A DNA stretch of 64,000 bases, from the NCBI GenBank assembly GCA_003389385.1, contig QQVM01000011.1, positions 1 through 64,000 of the forward strand. Reading direction: 5' to 3'. The notes below the pieces were generated by a model that did no database searches, was not told the DNA's origin, and was given only the letters and a program-made list of their open reading frames with translations. Below, one piece after another: positions 1 through 8,645 of the stretch. The position numbers and the translations under genes are program-made. How positions within the stretch are numbered: position 1 is the first letter of the stretch; every line of letters begins with the position of its first letter. This DNA is from Bacteroidota bacterium (lineage in GTDB: Bacteria; Bacteroidota; Bacteroidia; AKYH767-A; 2013-40CM-41-45).

Positions 1-1
1 T

Positions 2-559
2 ACCCTGGGTAATGGAAAGCAGACAATATTGATGCTTTGCGATGCAAACGGAGATTCTTTGTGGACCCGGAAATTTAATGGTGTACAAGGCCCTGCTCCA
101 GGTGGTGGGTATACTAAATGTATGGATGCCAACCAAACCAGCGATGGTGGATTCATTCTGACGGGAGAAACTTATTGCTGCAACTTCACTCCGGGCCTGG
201 GTTGGACCAGCAGTCTTTGGGTGTTGAAAACAGATTCTCTTGGATTGATCACATCAATAATCAACCAGGAAAAACCGCGATTGGACAATGTGTTCATGGA
301 CTTGCCATTCCCGAACCCTGCCACCGAATTCTGTTTTGTCAATACCATGATCCCTCCTGGCAATTATTTAAATGCCGGATCAGATGCCTACCTGCATTTA
401 TTTGATATGAGTGGCAAGGAACTCAGCAGAATAAAGGTTGGTATTGGATTAAACATAACCCGAATAGCTTTAAGCTCTTATCCAAATGGCGAGTATTTAA
501 TTGCACTTAGTGTGGATGGTTTCAATGCTGGAACCAAAAAGATTTTGCTGCAGCGTTGA
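2..559 (+). CDS. T9SS type A sorting domain protein, 3' part
   Basis: Only the C-terminal 185 codons are inside the window; the frame is open to the left edge, so the start is missing. The visible part begins with repeat-like motifs (SDGGFILTGET followed by WVLKTDSLG) typical of bacterial beta-propeller-like secreted proteins. It ends in a Bacteroidota type IX secretion sorting domain: FPNPATEFCF, then YLHLFDMSGKEL, then a final YPNGEYLIAL strand. In this family the C-terminal domain carries the protein through the outer membrane, where it is removed and the protein is attached to the surface or released. Function beyond secretion cannot be told. It converges on the next gene, with 72 bases between them and no obvious terminator. 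Confidence 0.85.
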   Translation, partial: TLGNGKQTILMLCDANGDSLWTRKFNGVQGPAPGGGYTKCMDANQTSDGGFILTGETYCCNFTPGLGWTSSLWVLKTDSLGLITSIINQEKPRLDNVFMDLPFPNPATEFCFVNTMIPPGNYLNAGSDAYLHLFDMSGKELSRIKVGIGLNITRIALSSYPNGEYLIALSVDGFNAGTKKILLQR

Positions 560-631
560 GTGCAGCAAAGTCTCATTCATCAGGGTACTTGCGACCGACC
601 AGTAACACCCCTTCCTACAAATTGAAATAAC

Positions 632-1438
632 TTACTGCAACAAAAACTTATTCACCTTTTCGAAATACATGTTCTTGTCGGTCTCAAAATTTTTCGCATT
701 GGAAGGACTTGATGTCACCACATAGGTCTGTGTCGCGCAGCGAAGGGCTTTCATGTCTTGCGGATTGAGCATTTCATCCTGCGGAGAAACGATTACCAGT
801 ACGCCTTTCAGATTCGGACGTGCTTTGTCGCAGCCGTAAAGTGGTTCGAAGTTTTTGTCGTAACCGAAAGGTATTACCACATCCTTGTTATGCTTTTCCT
901 TGTATTTCTTTTTCATCTGTTCCAGCCCGATCCAGGGGCCATCGGCGATGATCTTTCGTGTCTCTGTGCGGTTGGCGCCTACTCCGAGTGATAATCCCGC
1001 GCCAATGTGCTGTCCGTAAAGATCAAATTTGGTCACGGCTCTGGTTTTGCGGAGGTAGTCAAGGACTCCGTTCAGGTCATTCAGAAACTGCGGATAAATG
1101 TATATGTCCGGATCAATCTCAAACTCGCTGCTTGAGCCGAATCCACGATAGTCGTACATGGCCACATTCCATCCGGCCGAGAGAAATTGGCTGGCGAGCT
1201 CGATGTTATCCGCCATGTTGCCGTCACCGCTTCCGCTGATGACGATCCAGTTGGTAGTCTTCTTGCTGGTTTCAAAAAACCAAGCGTTCAGCATTGCTCC
1301 GTCCTTGAGTGATACCTTCTCTTCCTTGTAAGACATCCCGTATTTATCGGGTTTCACAGAATATTCCTTCGATGGATTGAGTGCGAATGAAAAAGTTGCA
1401 GCCAGGCAAAATGCTGCTGCGGCCATTAGTTTTTTCAT
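632..1438 (-). CDS. secreted alpha/beta-hydrolase-fold protein, apparently without catalytic Ser and His
   Basis: 268 residues with a clear signal peptide (MKKLMAAAAFCLAATFSFA), so it acts in the periplasm or outside. The fold is recognisable: an oxyanion-type loop SGSGDGNM around residue 70, a YDYRGFGSS strand-turn near residues 95-103, and the strand-elbow-helix LYGQHIGAGLSLGVG. In active relatives the elbow is GxSxG (often GQSLG), but here residue 144 is His. The acid loop VSPQDEM is kept. Where the catalytic His is expected near the C-terminus the sequence reads SNAKNF, with no His. The fold assignment is firm; the lack of hydrolase activity is an inference. The gene is transcribed alone, convergent with the preceding T9SS gene. 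Confidence 0.75.
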   Translation of the reverse strand: MKKLMAAAAFCLAATFSFALNPSKEYSVKPDKYGMSYKEEKVSLKDGAMLNAWFFETSKKTTNWIVISGSGDGNMADNIELASQFLSAGWNVAMYDYRGFGSSSEFEIDPDIYIYPQFLNDLNGVLDYLRKTRAVTKFDLYGQHIGAGLSLGVGANRTETRKIIADGPWIGLEQMKKKYKEKHNKDVVIPFGYDKNFEPLYGCDKARPNLKGVLVIVSPQDEMLNPQDMKALRCATQTYVVTSSPSNAKNFETDKNMYFEKVNKFLLQ

Positions 1439-1566
1439 GTTTGATGATTGAATTTTGATGAGGGTTAAAATTACTAATACCCTTCAATAAAATCTGTCTC
1501 CCGAATGAAAAACAGGAAGAAATTATCGACAATCCTTGAAAAATTTCAGAAAAATTTTCCGTTATA

Positions 1567-2421
1567 TCAAAATAAATACCCTATGGTGAGTCCTCCGGAC
1601 AAGATCATCGGAAATTCCTTGCCCATGTACAGATGGCTGTATGAATATCCCTCATAGTCAAGATAATCATAAGGCAGGTCTGTTTTGTAATTAGATGACT
1701 GAAGTCCATAGCCAACTCCAAAGTAATAATCCAAAGTCAGGTGTTTCCCAAGAAGATGTTGCTTTCCAAAAACAATGTTTACTGCAATGTTTGTGTAGCG
1801 AACATCCACCAGTTCATTCTGAGGGTAGGTCAATGAATAATTATAAACGTACTGGTTAATTTTGTAAGTATTGAAAATGATTTCGGGCTTAATGTATTTC
1901 CCTTTCAAAGCATGTACTAGTTTGGTTCCTTTCTGATAAAAATCTTGTCCTATCAGAAACTTAGGCCCGGCTTTGAAAAAAACTCCGCTGGGTTTTTCAA
2001 AATCATTTACTCGTTCTCCGATTCCCGGTCCAATAATGCCAAACTTATATTCCATATTCATCCCCACATTGATTATGTGTTCATACCCGAAGGTGATGTT
2101 GTGGGTAAGAGGCGAGAAAAATTCAAACTTGACTGCACTTGTCTTCTTGCGCAAGTCTTCATTTACAGACTGGTTATAAGGATCCTGTACCAGCTTCAGT
2201 TCCGAGCCGTTTTCATACCTGATGTATTTGACATCTGATTTAGGAATTACGATTACCGGAGAATCCTTGTCCTGGTAATCACGGTATTTTATTTCATCCA
2301 ATCCGATTTCCAGCACTTTGGCTTTGATGATTTCAGAATTGTTCATGTGGATTTGATCCTGGGCTTTTGCAATGGAACAGGACAGGATAAATGCGAAAAA
2401 TAAAATCAGTCTGGTTTTCAT
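1567..2421 (-). CDS. secreted protein with predicted outer-membrane beta-barrel
   Basis: 284 residues from the ATG that begins MKTRLILFFAFILSCSIAKA, a good signal peptide. A TTG 33 bases further upstream is in frame but lies at or before the predicted transcription start, so the ATG is preferred. After the signal is a small N-terminal segment (MNNSEIIKAKVLEIGLDEIKY, a pattern common at the N-terminus of Bacteroidota envelope proteins of unknown function). The rest has alternating hydrophobic strands ending in GGLTIGYLF, with the terminal aromatic residue typical of outer-membrane barrels. I do not recognise a specific function. It sits just downstream of the glmS terminator and has its own promoter. 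Confidence 0.7.
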   Translation of the reverse strand: MKTRLILFFAFILSCSIAKAQDQIHMNNSEIIKAKVLEIGLDEIKYRDYQDKDSPVIVIPKSDVKYIRYENGSELKLVQDPYNQSVNEDLRKKTSAVKFEFFSPLTHNITFGYEHIINVGMNMEYKFGIIGPGIGERVNDFEKPSGVFFKAGPKFLIGQDFYQKGTKLVHALKGKYIKPEIIFNTYKINQYVYNYSLTYPQNELVDVRYTNIAVNIVFGKQHLLGKHLTLDYYFGVGYGLQSSNYKTDLPYDYLDYEGYSYSHLYMGKEFPMILSGGLTIGYLF

Positions 2422-2440
2422 ATTTAAATGATTAGATACA

Positions 2441-2448
2441 CAAATGTA
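2441..2448 (-). promoter_or_regulatory. predicted -7 element (TACATTTG)
   Basis: On the minus strand this reads TACATTTG, a perfect match to the Bacteroidota -7 consensus TAnnTTTG. Transcription would start about 7 bases on, near 2434, giving a leader of about a dozen bases before the ATG at 2421. No good -33 TTTG is seen at the usual distance. Confidence 0.5.
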
Positions 2449-2477
2449 TAACAAGGAAGTTGAAAGAATATTGAAAT

Positions 2478-2501
2478 AAAAAAAGGGCTATGAAGCCCTT
2501 T
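2478..2501 (-). terminator. intrinsic terminator of the glmS operon
   Basis: Perfect 8-bp stem AAAGGGCT/AGCCCTTT with a 4-base loop, followed on the minus strand by a run of T. It starts 25 bases after the glmS stop codon. Confidence 0.9.
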
Positions 2502-2525
2502 ATCAAAACATTTTGAGGAATCGCC

Positions 2526-4367
2526 TTATTCAACAGTCACGGATTTTGCCAGGTTTCTTGGCTGGTCCACGTTACATCCGCGCATTACTGCAATGTGATA
2601 TGACAAAAGTTGTAATGGCACTACAGAAATCAATGGCATGAGCACATCATCACATTCAGGAATTTCAATGCAGTAGTCGGCAAGCTGTTTCACAGTTTCG
2701 TCTCCTTCCGTAACAATCGCTATGATTTTCCCTTTTCTTGCTTTCACTTCCTGGATATTGCTCACCACCTTTTCATAGGTTTCGTTCTTGTTTGCAATCA
2801 CCACCACCGGCATTTCCTCATCAATCAGGGCGATCGGACCGTGTTTCATCTCTGCAGCAGGATATCCTTCGGCATGTATATAGGAAATTTCCTTCAGTTT
2901 CAGGGCGCCTTCAAGTGCAACCGGGAATCCGTATCCTCTTCCGAGGTAAAGGAAGTTCCTGGCATCCTTATGCCTTTCGGCGATGTCGATCAGTTGTCCG
3001 TTTAACTGAAGCACTTTCTCCACTTTGGCAGGAATGCTTTCGAGTTCGTTCAGAAGCTGGTGATACCTTGAATCAGTAATGGTTCCGCGCTGCCTGGCAA
3101 TCTGCAGAGCGATCATCGTAAGTACGGTAACCTGGGCTGTGAAAGCCTTGGTAGAAGCCACTCCGATCTCAGGACCGGCATGTGTGTATGCTCCTCCATG
3201 TGTGGCACGAGGAATGGAAGATCCAACCACATTGCAGACTCCGAAAATGGTAGCGCCTTTGGACTTCGCAAGTTCAATCGCCGCCAATGTGTCGGCTGTT
3301 TCACCTGACTGTGAAATAGGAATCACGATATCGTCTTCATAGATCACAGGATTGCGGTAACGAAACTCGGAAGCGTATTCCACCTCAACCGGAATGCGTG
3401 CGAGGTCTTCGATGAGGTATTCAGCCACAAGTCCGGCATGCCAGGATGTTCCGCAGCCAATAATGACAATGCGCTTCGCGTTGACAAATTTGTTTTCGTA
3501 TTCTGCCACACCACCCAGACGAAGGAAACCTTTCTGCGCATCAATTCTTCCACGCATGCTATCCCAGATGGAACGAGGTTGCTCGTAAATTTCCTTCAAC
3601 ATGAAATGCTCATAACCGCCTTTTTCAAGCTGCTCGAGTTTCATTTCAAGTTCGTGGATGTATGGTGTCTTTACCTGGTTTTCTATCGTCTTGACAGTAA
3701 GTTCACCGTCACTGATGTGACCTACTTCTCCGTCGTTCAGGTAAATGACATTGTTTGTGTATTCGATAATCGGAGTCGCGTCTGAAGCAACGAAGTACTC
3801 TCCCGGCTCTTTTCCCACACCAATTACGATCGGACTTCCTTTCCTCGCGCAAATCAGATCATTCGGGTGATCATTTGCCAGGATTACAATGGCGTATGCA
3901 CCGATGACTTCACCGAGTGCCAGACGCACTGCTTCATCCAGAGATACATTTCCGTTTTCATAAATGTCTTCAATCAGATGAACCAATACTTCCGTATCAG
4001 TGTCGCTCCTGAATTCATGTCCTCGTTTGGTGAGTTCGGCCTTGATGGATGCGTAATTCTCGATGATGCCATTGTGAATGATGGCGAATCTTCCTGCCTG
4101 GGAATAATGAGGGTGCGCATTTCTGTCGTTTGGTTCGCCGTGCGTGGCCCAGCGTGTATGCCCCATGCCGAGCTTACCCTTGGTATCGAAATCTTTCGCG
4201 TACTCATGCAGGTCGCTGACCTTGCCGGCTTTTTTAAACACTTTCAGGTCGCCATTCAGAATGGCGATTCCCGCGCTGTCATATCCCCTGTATTCAAGAC
4301 GCTGAAGGCCCTTTATCAGGATGGGGTAAACTTCCTTCGGTCCGATGTAAGCTACAATTCCGCACAT
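2526..4367 (-). CDS. glmS: glutamine--fructose-6-phosphate aminotransferase (isomerizing)
   Basis: 613 residues, the normal length. It makes glucosamine-6-phosphate from fructose-6-phosphate and glutamine, the first committed step to UDP-GlcNAc for wall and outer-membrane sugars. The N-terminus MCGIVAYIG exposes Cys2, the glutaminase nucleophile, followed by GHTRWATHG and the HNGIIENY motif. Two SIS sugar-isomerase domains follow (about residues 290-430 and 460-600), with SQSGETADTL and the C-terminal PRNLAKSVTVE that is invariant in the family. It is the last gene of a minus-strand operon behind a GT5-like gene and a DUF4270 lipoprotein; only 5 bases separate it from the latter. This neighbourhood is, to my knowledge, conserved in Bacteroidota. 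Confidence 0.98.
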   Translation of the reverse strand: MCGIVAYIGPKEVYPILIKGLQRLEYRGYDSAGIAILNGDLKVFKKAGKVSDLHEYAKDFDTKGKLGMGHTRWATHGEPNDRNAHPHYSQAGRFAIIHNGIIENYASIKAELTKRGHEFRSDTDTEVLVHLIEDIYENGNVSLDEAVRLALGEVIGAYAIVILANDHPNDLICARKGSPIVIGVGKEPGEYFVASDATPIIEYTNNVIYLNDGEVGHISDGELTVKTIENQVKTPYIHELEMKLEQLEKGGYEHFMLKEIYEQPRSIWDSMRGRIDAQKGFLRLGGVAEYENKFVNAKRIVIIGCGTSWHAGLVAEYLIEDLARIPVEVEYASEFRYRNPVIYEDDIVIPISQSGETADTLAAIELAKSKGATIFGVCNVVGSSIPRATHGGAYTHAGPEIGVASTKAFTAQVTVLTMIALQIARQRGTITDSRYHQLLNELESIPAKVEKVLQLNGQLIDIAERHKDARNFLYLGRGYGFPVALEGALKLKEISYIHAEGYPAAEMKHGPIALIDEEMPVVVIANKNETYEKVVSNIQEVKARKGKIIAIVTEGDETVKQLADYCIEIPECDDVLMPLISVVPLQLLSYHIAVMRGCNVDQPRNLAKSVTVE

Positions 4368-4372
4368 GGTAA

Positions 4373-5656
4373 TTATCTGGGTACTTTGGTATAATAAAGA
4401 TTGAGTTTCATCCTGTAAGATGGATTTTTCCCGCTGCCAAGAATGGCGCGCGCTGACTGCACGGATGAACCTGAAACAACCAGGTAAAATCCGTGATTGG
4501 AATATCTGCCGGTGAGAATGTTCTGTATGTGCCGGCCCAGATTAAAAGTATAAGAATTATCTGATGTATTCAATTGTCCTCCAAAAAATCCGGTTGATTC
4601 GAAATAGTCGAGCGGGAATGTGAAACTACCTACAGAATCTGCTGCCAGAATGAGCAATTGCCCTGGCAGGGGGAATTCAGCCGGTGCTCCGGGTTGTGCT
4701 GTGATTTTCAATTCTGCTCTGTTGATTACAATACTGCCTGAATCGGTAAAATGTTTCAGAAAAGGCATATCAATTTTCGCCCTGAGTCCAGCCATGGACT
4801 GAAGGAAAATTAAAGAGTCCTGAAATGTTGAATCTGCCAATTGCTGACCAGCCGTACTTCCTGAATAATCGTGTGAAAAGGAGCTCATCCTCGCTCCTGT
4901 GAGTGAGAAAGCGTAGGATTTCACCGCATTGCTGGTATCGTGATAATACAGGATCATGGAAGAGTTGAAAAAATCGAAATATGACATGGAGCCTGTATTT
5001 CCCGGCCCTGCAGGATCTGCAGCAATGTGCAATCCTTTGAAATAGGCCTTCCAGTTATCATTGCTGGCAAAGGTGCTGCTTCCATCAAGCAGCATCAGAC
5101 TGTCAGCCAGAGTCTGGGAAAGTCGAATTCTCAGTCTCGGTGTCAGCGTGTCTGAGCCCACCGTAACTCTGGTGTTCGGCCTTGGCGCCGCAGTGATGCT
5201 GCCTATGCTTTGAGGATCGAATGAGAAAGTCCTGTTTGAATAATAAGCGCTATCGATAAACAGATCTTCTGTCATCCTGTATACGTTGATTGTCTGTGAC
5301 AAAGTGGTATCTCCATAAAAACCTCTGTAAGCAAGTGAAAGCACCAGGGAATCTGCTGTAGTGATTCCGCTGAAAGAAGGGGTGCCTGCAAGCAGGGCCT
5401 GCGTGAAAACGGATGCGCTGTGTTTGCCAAAGGCCGGGTCATAAATGCTTCCAAGAACCTGGGTTGTAAGTTCATCCGTGCGAAGGCTGTCTTCCAAAAT
5501 AGTTCTGCTAAAGACACTTACAGAATCTGTAAATACAAAACCAAGCAGATCTGAATCCGGCAATACATCCAGTCCAATTTCATCGGGCTCCTTGCATGAC
5601 TGGAGCAGAGAGATCGCGAGGAATGATGTCAGAAAAAAATATTTCCCCCGTGACAT
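4373..5656 (-). CDS. DUF4270 family lipoprotein
   Basis: About 427 residues. I chose the ATG at 5656 because it opens a lipoprotein signal (MSRGKYFFLTSFLAISLLQSC) whose Cys would be lipidated. An upstream in-frame ATG at 5752, two bases after the preceding stop, would put 32 extra residues before the signal and is less likely, although it would allow translational coupling. After the Cys comes KEPDEIGLDVLPDSDLLG, the signature start of DUF4270. The remainder is beta-rich and ends in a strand-rich domain. Function is unknown. The family usually sits with the GT5-like gene and glmS in this phylum, which suggests an envelope role. Confidence 0.85.
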   Translation of the reverse strand: MSRGKYFFLTSFLAISLLQSCKEPDEIGLDVLPDSDLLGFVFTDSVSVFSRTILEDSLRTDELTTQVLGSIYDPAFGKHSASVFTQALLAGTPSFSGITTADSLVLSLAYRGFYGDTTLSQTINVYRMTEDLFIDSAYYSNRTFSFDPQSIGSITAAPRPNTRVTVGSDTLTPRLRIRLSQTLADSLMLLDGSSTFASNDNWKAYFKGLHIAADPAGPGNTGSMSYFDFFNSSMILYYHDTSNAVKSYAFSLTGARMSSFSHDYSGSTAGQQLADSTFQDSLIFLQSMAGLRAKIDMPFLKHFTDSGSIVINRAELKITAQPGAPAEFPLPGQLLILAADSVGSFTFPLDYFESTGFFGGQLNTSDNSYTFNLGRHIQNILTGRYSNHGFYLVVSGSSVQSARAILGSGKNPSYRMKLNLYYTKVPR

Positions 5657-5754
5657 AGCGGAGGAAATAAAATTTTGAATGATTCCGGATTTTATTTGTT
5701 GCGGAGAATCAAGCCGCAGGTGAGACATGTTGTCCCGAATAAGTTTGCTCATAT

Positions 5755-6591
5755 TTAATCGGCAAGCACCGGCTCCTGTTCGAGGAGCTCATCGTAAAAA
5801 TCAGAACAAGCATTCACAAAACCTCCATCCTCATCAAATGGCTGGAACTGGAGGAATGGCTTGTTCGCTTTCTTTAAGTAATTGTCAAGGGTTGCGTGTT
5901 TTCCATCGCAACCTTTTACGATTCCGTCGCTGAGTTTCATAGCAGCCATCTGAACATTTACCATGGACGGATCCTTGAATAATTTCAGATCTTCCGCATT
6001 CACTCCGTCGAGTTTCAGCTTTTTGGTCAGGTTCGGACTGAAGTTTTCTTCCATGTCCTGATAGTATGCAGAGTAAACAATCCTTGAATTCTTGAACATC
6101 GGATCGTCCTTATAACCTGTCTTTACAAAGAAAGGAATCAGTGATGTCATCCAGCCGTGGCAATGAATCACATCCGGAGCCCATCCCAGTTTTTTCACCG
6201 TTTCAAGTACCCCACGGCAGAAAAACACCATTCGGTCTTCATTGTCTTTGTGAAATTTCTTTTTGCTGTCGCGGAAAACATTCTTACGCTGGAAGTATTC
6301 TTCGTTGTCGATAAAATACACCTGCATGCGTGCGCTCTGAATGGATGCCACTTTGATAATCAAAGGGTGATCCGAATCGTCAATGATCAGATTCATTCCG
6401 GAAAGCCGGATGACTTCATGCAATTGGTTTCTTCTTTCATTGATGACGCCAAAGCGGGGCATGAAAGTCCTGATTTCCTTTCCTTTTTCCTGTATGCCCT
6501 GCGGAAGATGTCTGGCGATTTGTGCTACTTGTGTTTCTTCTAAAAAAGGAGTGATCTCCTGTGAAATAAATAAAACCTTCGCTTTCTTCAT
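5755..6591 (-). CDS. half-length glycogen/starch synthase-like protein (GT5 N-terminal domain only)
   Basis: 278 residues, whereas true GlgA is about 480. The start VLFISQEITPFLEE aligns with the GT5 N-terminal Rossmann domain (in GlgA: SSEVAPFAKTGG), and VIHCHGWMTSLIPFF matches the GlgA HxHDW segment. The ADP-glucose-binding KTGGL is replaced by EETQV (residues 18-22), HDW has become HGW, and the whole C-terminal donor-binding domain is absent. It is therefore unlikely to make glycogen. Similar short proteins, annotated as glycogen synthase, are common beside panC and DUF4270 genes in Bacteroidota. First gene of the operon ending in glmS; a role in envelope sugar metabolism is inferred only from context. 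Confidence 0.8.
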   Translation of the reverse strand: MKKAKVLFISQEITPFLEETQVAQIARHLPQGIQEKGKEIRTFMPRFGVINERRNQLHEVIRLSGMNLIIDDSDHPLIIKVASIQSARMQVYFIDNEEYFQRKNVFRDSKKKFHKDNEDRMVFFCRGVLETVKKLGWAPDVIHCHGWMTSLIPFFVKTGYKDDPMFKNSRIVYSAYYQDMEENFSPNLTKKLKLDGVNAEDLKLFKDPSMVNVQMAAMKLSDGIVKGCDGKHATLDNYLKKANKPFLQFQPFDEDGGFVNACSDFYDELLEQEPVLAD

Positions 6592-6617
6592 AATCTTCTA
6601 TTAATACTATTGGACTG

Positions 6618-6648
6618 CAAAGGTACGGATATTAACCTAATCATTCAA
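6618..6648 (-). promoter_or_regulatory. promoter of the GT5-like/DUF4270/glmS operon
   Basis: On the minus strand: TTG at 6648-6646, a 20-base spacer, and a perfect -7 TACCTTTG at 6625-6618. The predicted start site is near 6611, giving a leader of about 20 bases before the ATG at 6591. Confidence 0.6.
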
Positions 6649-6790
6649 GTAATGCAAGTCCCCTTAACACTTTTTGGCCCATTTTCGCGGTTTTTGAACT
6701 AATATTAAGATTGAATTTTCCATAATGAGGTGAAAATAAAAGGATTAATCTGTGCCCTGAAATTCTTGGCAGAACAAAGGATTCTACTCA

Positions 6791-6798
6791 TATATTTA
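6791..6798 (+). promoter_or_regulatory. probable panC -7 element (TATATTTA)
   Basis: Seven of eight match to TAnnTTTG, with TTG at 6766-6768 at a slightly long spacing of 22. The leader to the panC ATG would be about 60 bases. The rest of the 271-base divergent region between the two operons shows nothing else I can name. Confidence 0.35.
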
Positions 6799-6862
6799 CG
6801 CTCAGAGCTTGTTTCAAATTGCTGAATAAGAATTTATTGAATGGATAGTCAATACAGGAGGA

Positions 6863-7744
6863 ATGATAATTAAAAATCGCATCGATTTTGTTTTTGAGAA
6901 CTTAAACTCCCTGCAAAAGGTTCTGGATGATTTTCGTTCTGAAGGATTGAGCATCGGATTTGTTCCAACTATGGGTGCCTTGCATGATGGACATTTGTCA
7001 TTGGTTAGACAGGCTGCTGCAGAAAATGATCGCGTCATCATCAGTATTTTTGTAAATCCGACTCAGTTCAATAATCCGGATGATTTGAAAAACTATCCCC
7101 GTACTTTGGAAAAAGATTTGAAGCTTCTGGAGCAGAGTTCTTGTGATCTGGTATTTGCTCCCGGTGTGGAAGTGATTTATCCTGATGGATTAAAATCCGA
7201 GAGGCCGCTTGTTGACTTGGGATATCTTGAAGAATGTATGGAAGGGAAATTCCGCCCCGGACATTTTAATGGCGTGGTTCAGGTGGTCTACAGGCTTTTC
7301 GACATCGTGAAACCTGACAGCGCGTACTTTGGGGAAAAGGATTTTCAACAGTTAGCTGTGATCAGGGAAATGACTAAGCAGCTGAAACTTCCTGTAAGAA
7401 TTGAAGCTTGTCCAACGCTGCGTGAGTCGGACGGACTGGCGATGAGTTCCAGAAATTTATTGCTGACTGATGAGTACAGGAGGGAAGCCCCAATAATTTC
7501 AAGGGCGCTTTTTTATATCAGGGATAACTGGATGCAGTCATCAGTGGATGAAATTCGGCTGAAGGCGATACAGGATATTGAAAAGAATAATCTGCTGAAA
7601 GTTGAATATCTCGAAATTGTAGACAGCATGACGCTAAAACCAATTCATGATTGGCATGAAACGGAACACATCCGTTGCTGTGCTGCAGTATTTGCAGGGA
7701 AAGTACGTCTGATAGACAATGTAGGCATCGTCACAGCCCAATAA
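6863..7744 (+). CDS. panC: pantothenate synthetase
   Basis: 293 residues, slightly longer than the usual 280. It joins pantoate and beta-alanine using ATP, the last step to pantothenate (vitamin B5, coenzyme A precursor), in the cytoplasm. Family motifs are all present: PTMGALHDGHLSLV (nucleotide-binding HIGH-like), FVNPTQFNN, YFGEKDFQQL and the AMSSRN loop (KMSKS equivalent). The start is the ATG at 6863; an AGGAGG sits only one base before it, too close for a classical ribosome binding site. It is divergent from the GT5-like operon. No panD follows in this window, where a convergent methyltransferase gene begins 12 bases later. Confidence 0.97.
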   Translation: MIIKNRIDFVFENLNSLQKVLDDFRSEGLSIGFVPTMGALHDGHLSLVRQAAAENDRVIISIFVNPTQFNNPDDLKNYPRTLEKDLKLLEQSSCDLVFAPGVEVIYPDGLKSERPLVDLGYLEECMEGKFRPGHFNGVVQVVYRLFDIVKPDSAYFGEKDFQQLAVIREMTKQLKLPVRIEACPTLRESDGLAMSSRNLLLTDEYRREAPIISRALFYIRDNWMQSSVDEIRLKAIQDIEKNNLLKVEYLEIVDSMTLKPIHDWHETEHIRCCAAVFAGKVRLIDNVGIVTAQ

Positions 7745-7756
7745 GAAAATTCCAAT

Positions 7757-8515
7757 TTACTTTCGCTTCACTTCTACAAGCCAATCCCATGGATAAGGAT
7801 CGCGAATCCACTTTGGCGGCGATTCAAGTTCAGTGTCCCAGTCGTATTCCACTTTCTCTATGCTCTCAATTTTCCATTCATCTGAATTGAAGATGGAGAA
7901 GAACTCGGGGAAACGATAATGTTTAGTCGGTGCATCCTGAATGTTCACAATTCCCTTCTGAAGATTTTTTTCGAATTTGGCATCAATGTGTTGCAGTTCG
8001 CTTTTAGGGATGTCGCCAATGCTGACATTCTCGCGATGATACCAGTCGACGAGTTTCCATGTGGAAAGCGACATGGATTCAAAGGAAGGAACAACGAACA
8101 AGGCTGTTCCGCCTTTTTTAACGCATGACATTGCATTACGAAGAATTCTGTAATTGCGCTGATTATTTCCTGATATCGCCACGTTGCAACAAATCAGAAA
8201 ATCTGCTTCCGGCAAATTGACGGAATTTTGTGCCAAATCTATTTTCTGAAAACGGACATTATCAAATCCCAGATCGTTTGCTTTGTCAATGCACTTTTGT
8301 GATATGTCCACAGCAAGAATATTTTTAAATCGTGGAGACAACAGAGAAAGTGCGTTACCGATTCCGCAGCCGAAATCAATAGCGAATGCATTCTTATTCG
8401 CATGCTTGTTGAGGTATTCTTTTATGATACCTTTCTTATCGCTTTGAAATACATTGAAGATTTCACTCTCGTAAGTGGCAGCGTTGTTGTCCCAAACAAT
8501 ATTATCGTTCATCAT
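7757..8515 (-). CDS. class I SAM-dependent methyltransferase
   Basis: 252 residues. The SAM-binding motif I is AIDFGCGIGNALSLL (about residues 44-58), followed by LAVDISQKCIDKA (motif II, acidic residue binding the ribose) and FLICCNVAISGN (motif IV region). The fold and SAM use are clear; the substrate is not. Two adjacent ATGs at 8515 and 8512 are equally good starts. The gene faces panC with 12 bases between stops and has no partner, so context gives no clue. Small-molecule methylation is possible, as in other stand-alone enzymes of this type. Confidence 0.85.
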   Translation of the reverse strand: MMNDNIVWDNNAATYESEIFNVFQSDKKGIIKEYLNKHANKNAFAIDFGCGIGNALSLLSPRFKNILAVDISQKCIDKANDLGFDNVRFQKIDLAQNSVNLPEADFLICCNVAISGNNQRNYRILRNAMSCVKKGGTALFVVPSFESMSLSTWKLVDWYHRENVSIGDIPKSELQHIDAKFEKNLQKGIVNIQDAPTKHYRFPEFFSIFNSDEWKIESIEKVEYDWDTELESPPKWIRDPYPWDWLVEVKRK

Positions 8516-8645
8516 ATTCTGGTTTTAATAAGCCTAAATAATATAATCAATAATACTCATCAAAGCAAAATCTTCTTTGAGAATGTAAAATGATTAACAG
8601 GTAATTGTGAAATTCAATTATCTGGATTTAAAAATAGAAAGCATC

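Noticed and set aside
3867-4394. 175-residue open frame on the plus strand opposite glmS
   Set aside because: It is an antisense shadow of a strongly conserved gene, has no signal or motif, and no ribosome binding site.
5657-5752. In-frame upstream ATG extending the DUF4270 protein by 32 residues
   Set aside because: It would bury the lipoprotein signal; the ATG at 5656 gives a normal leader.
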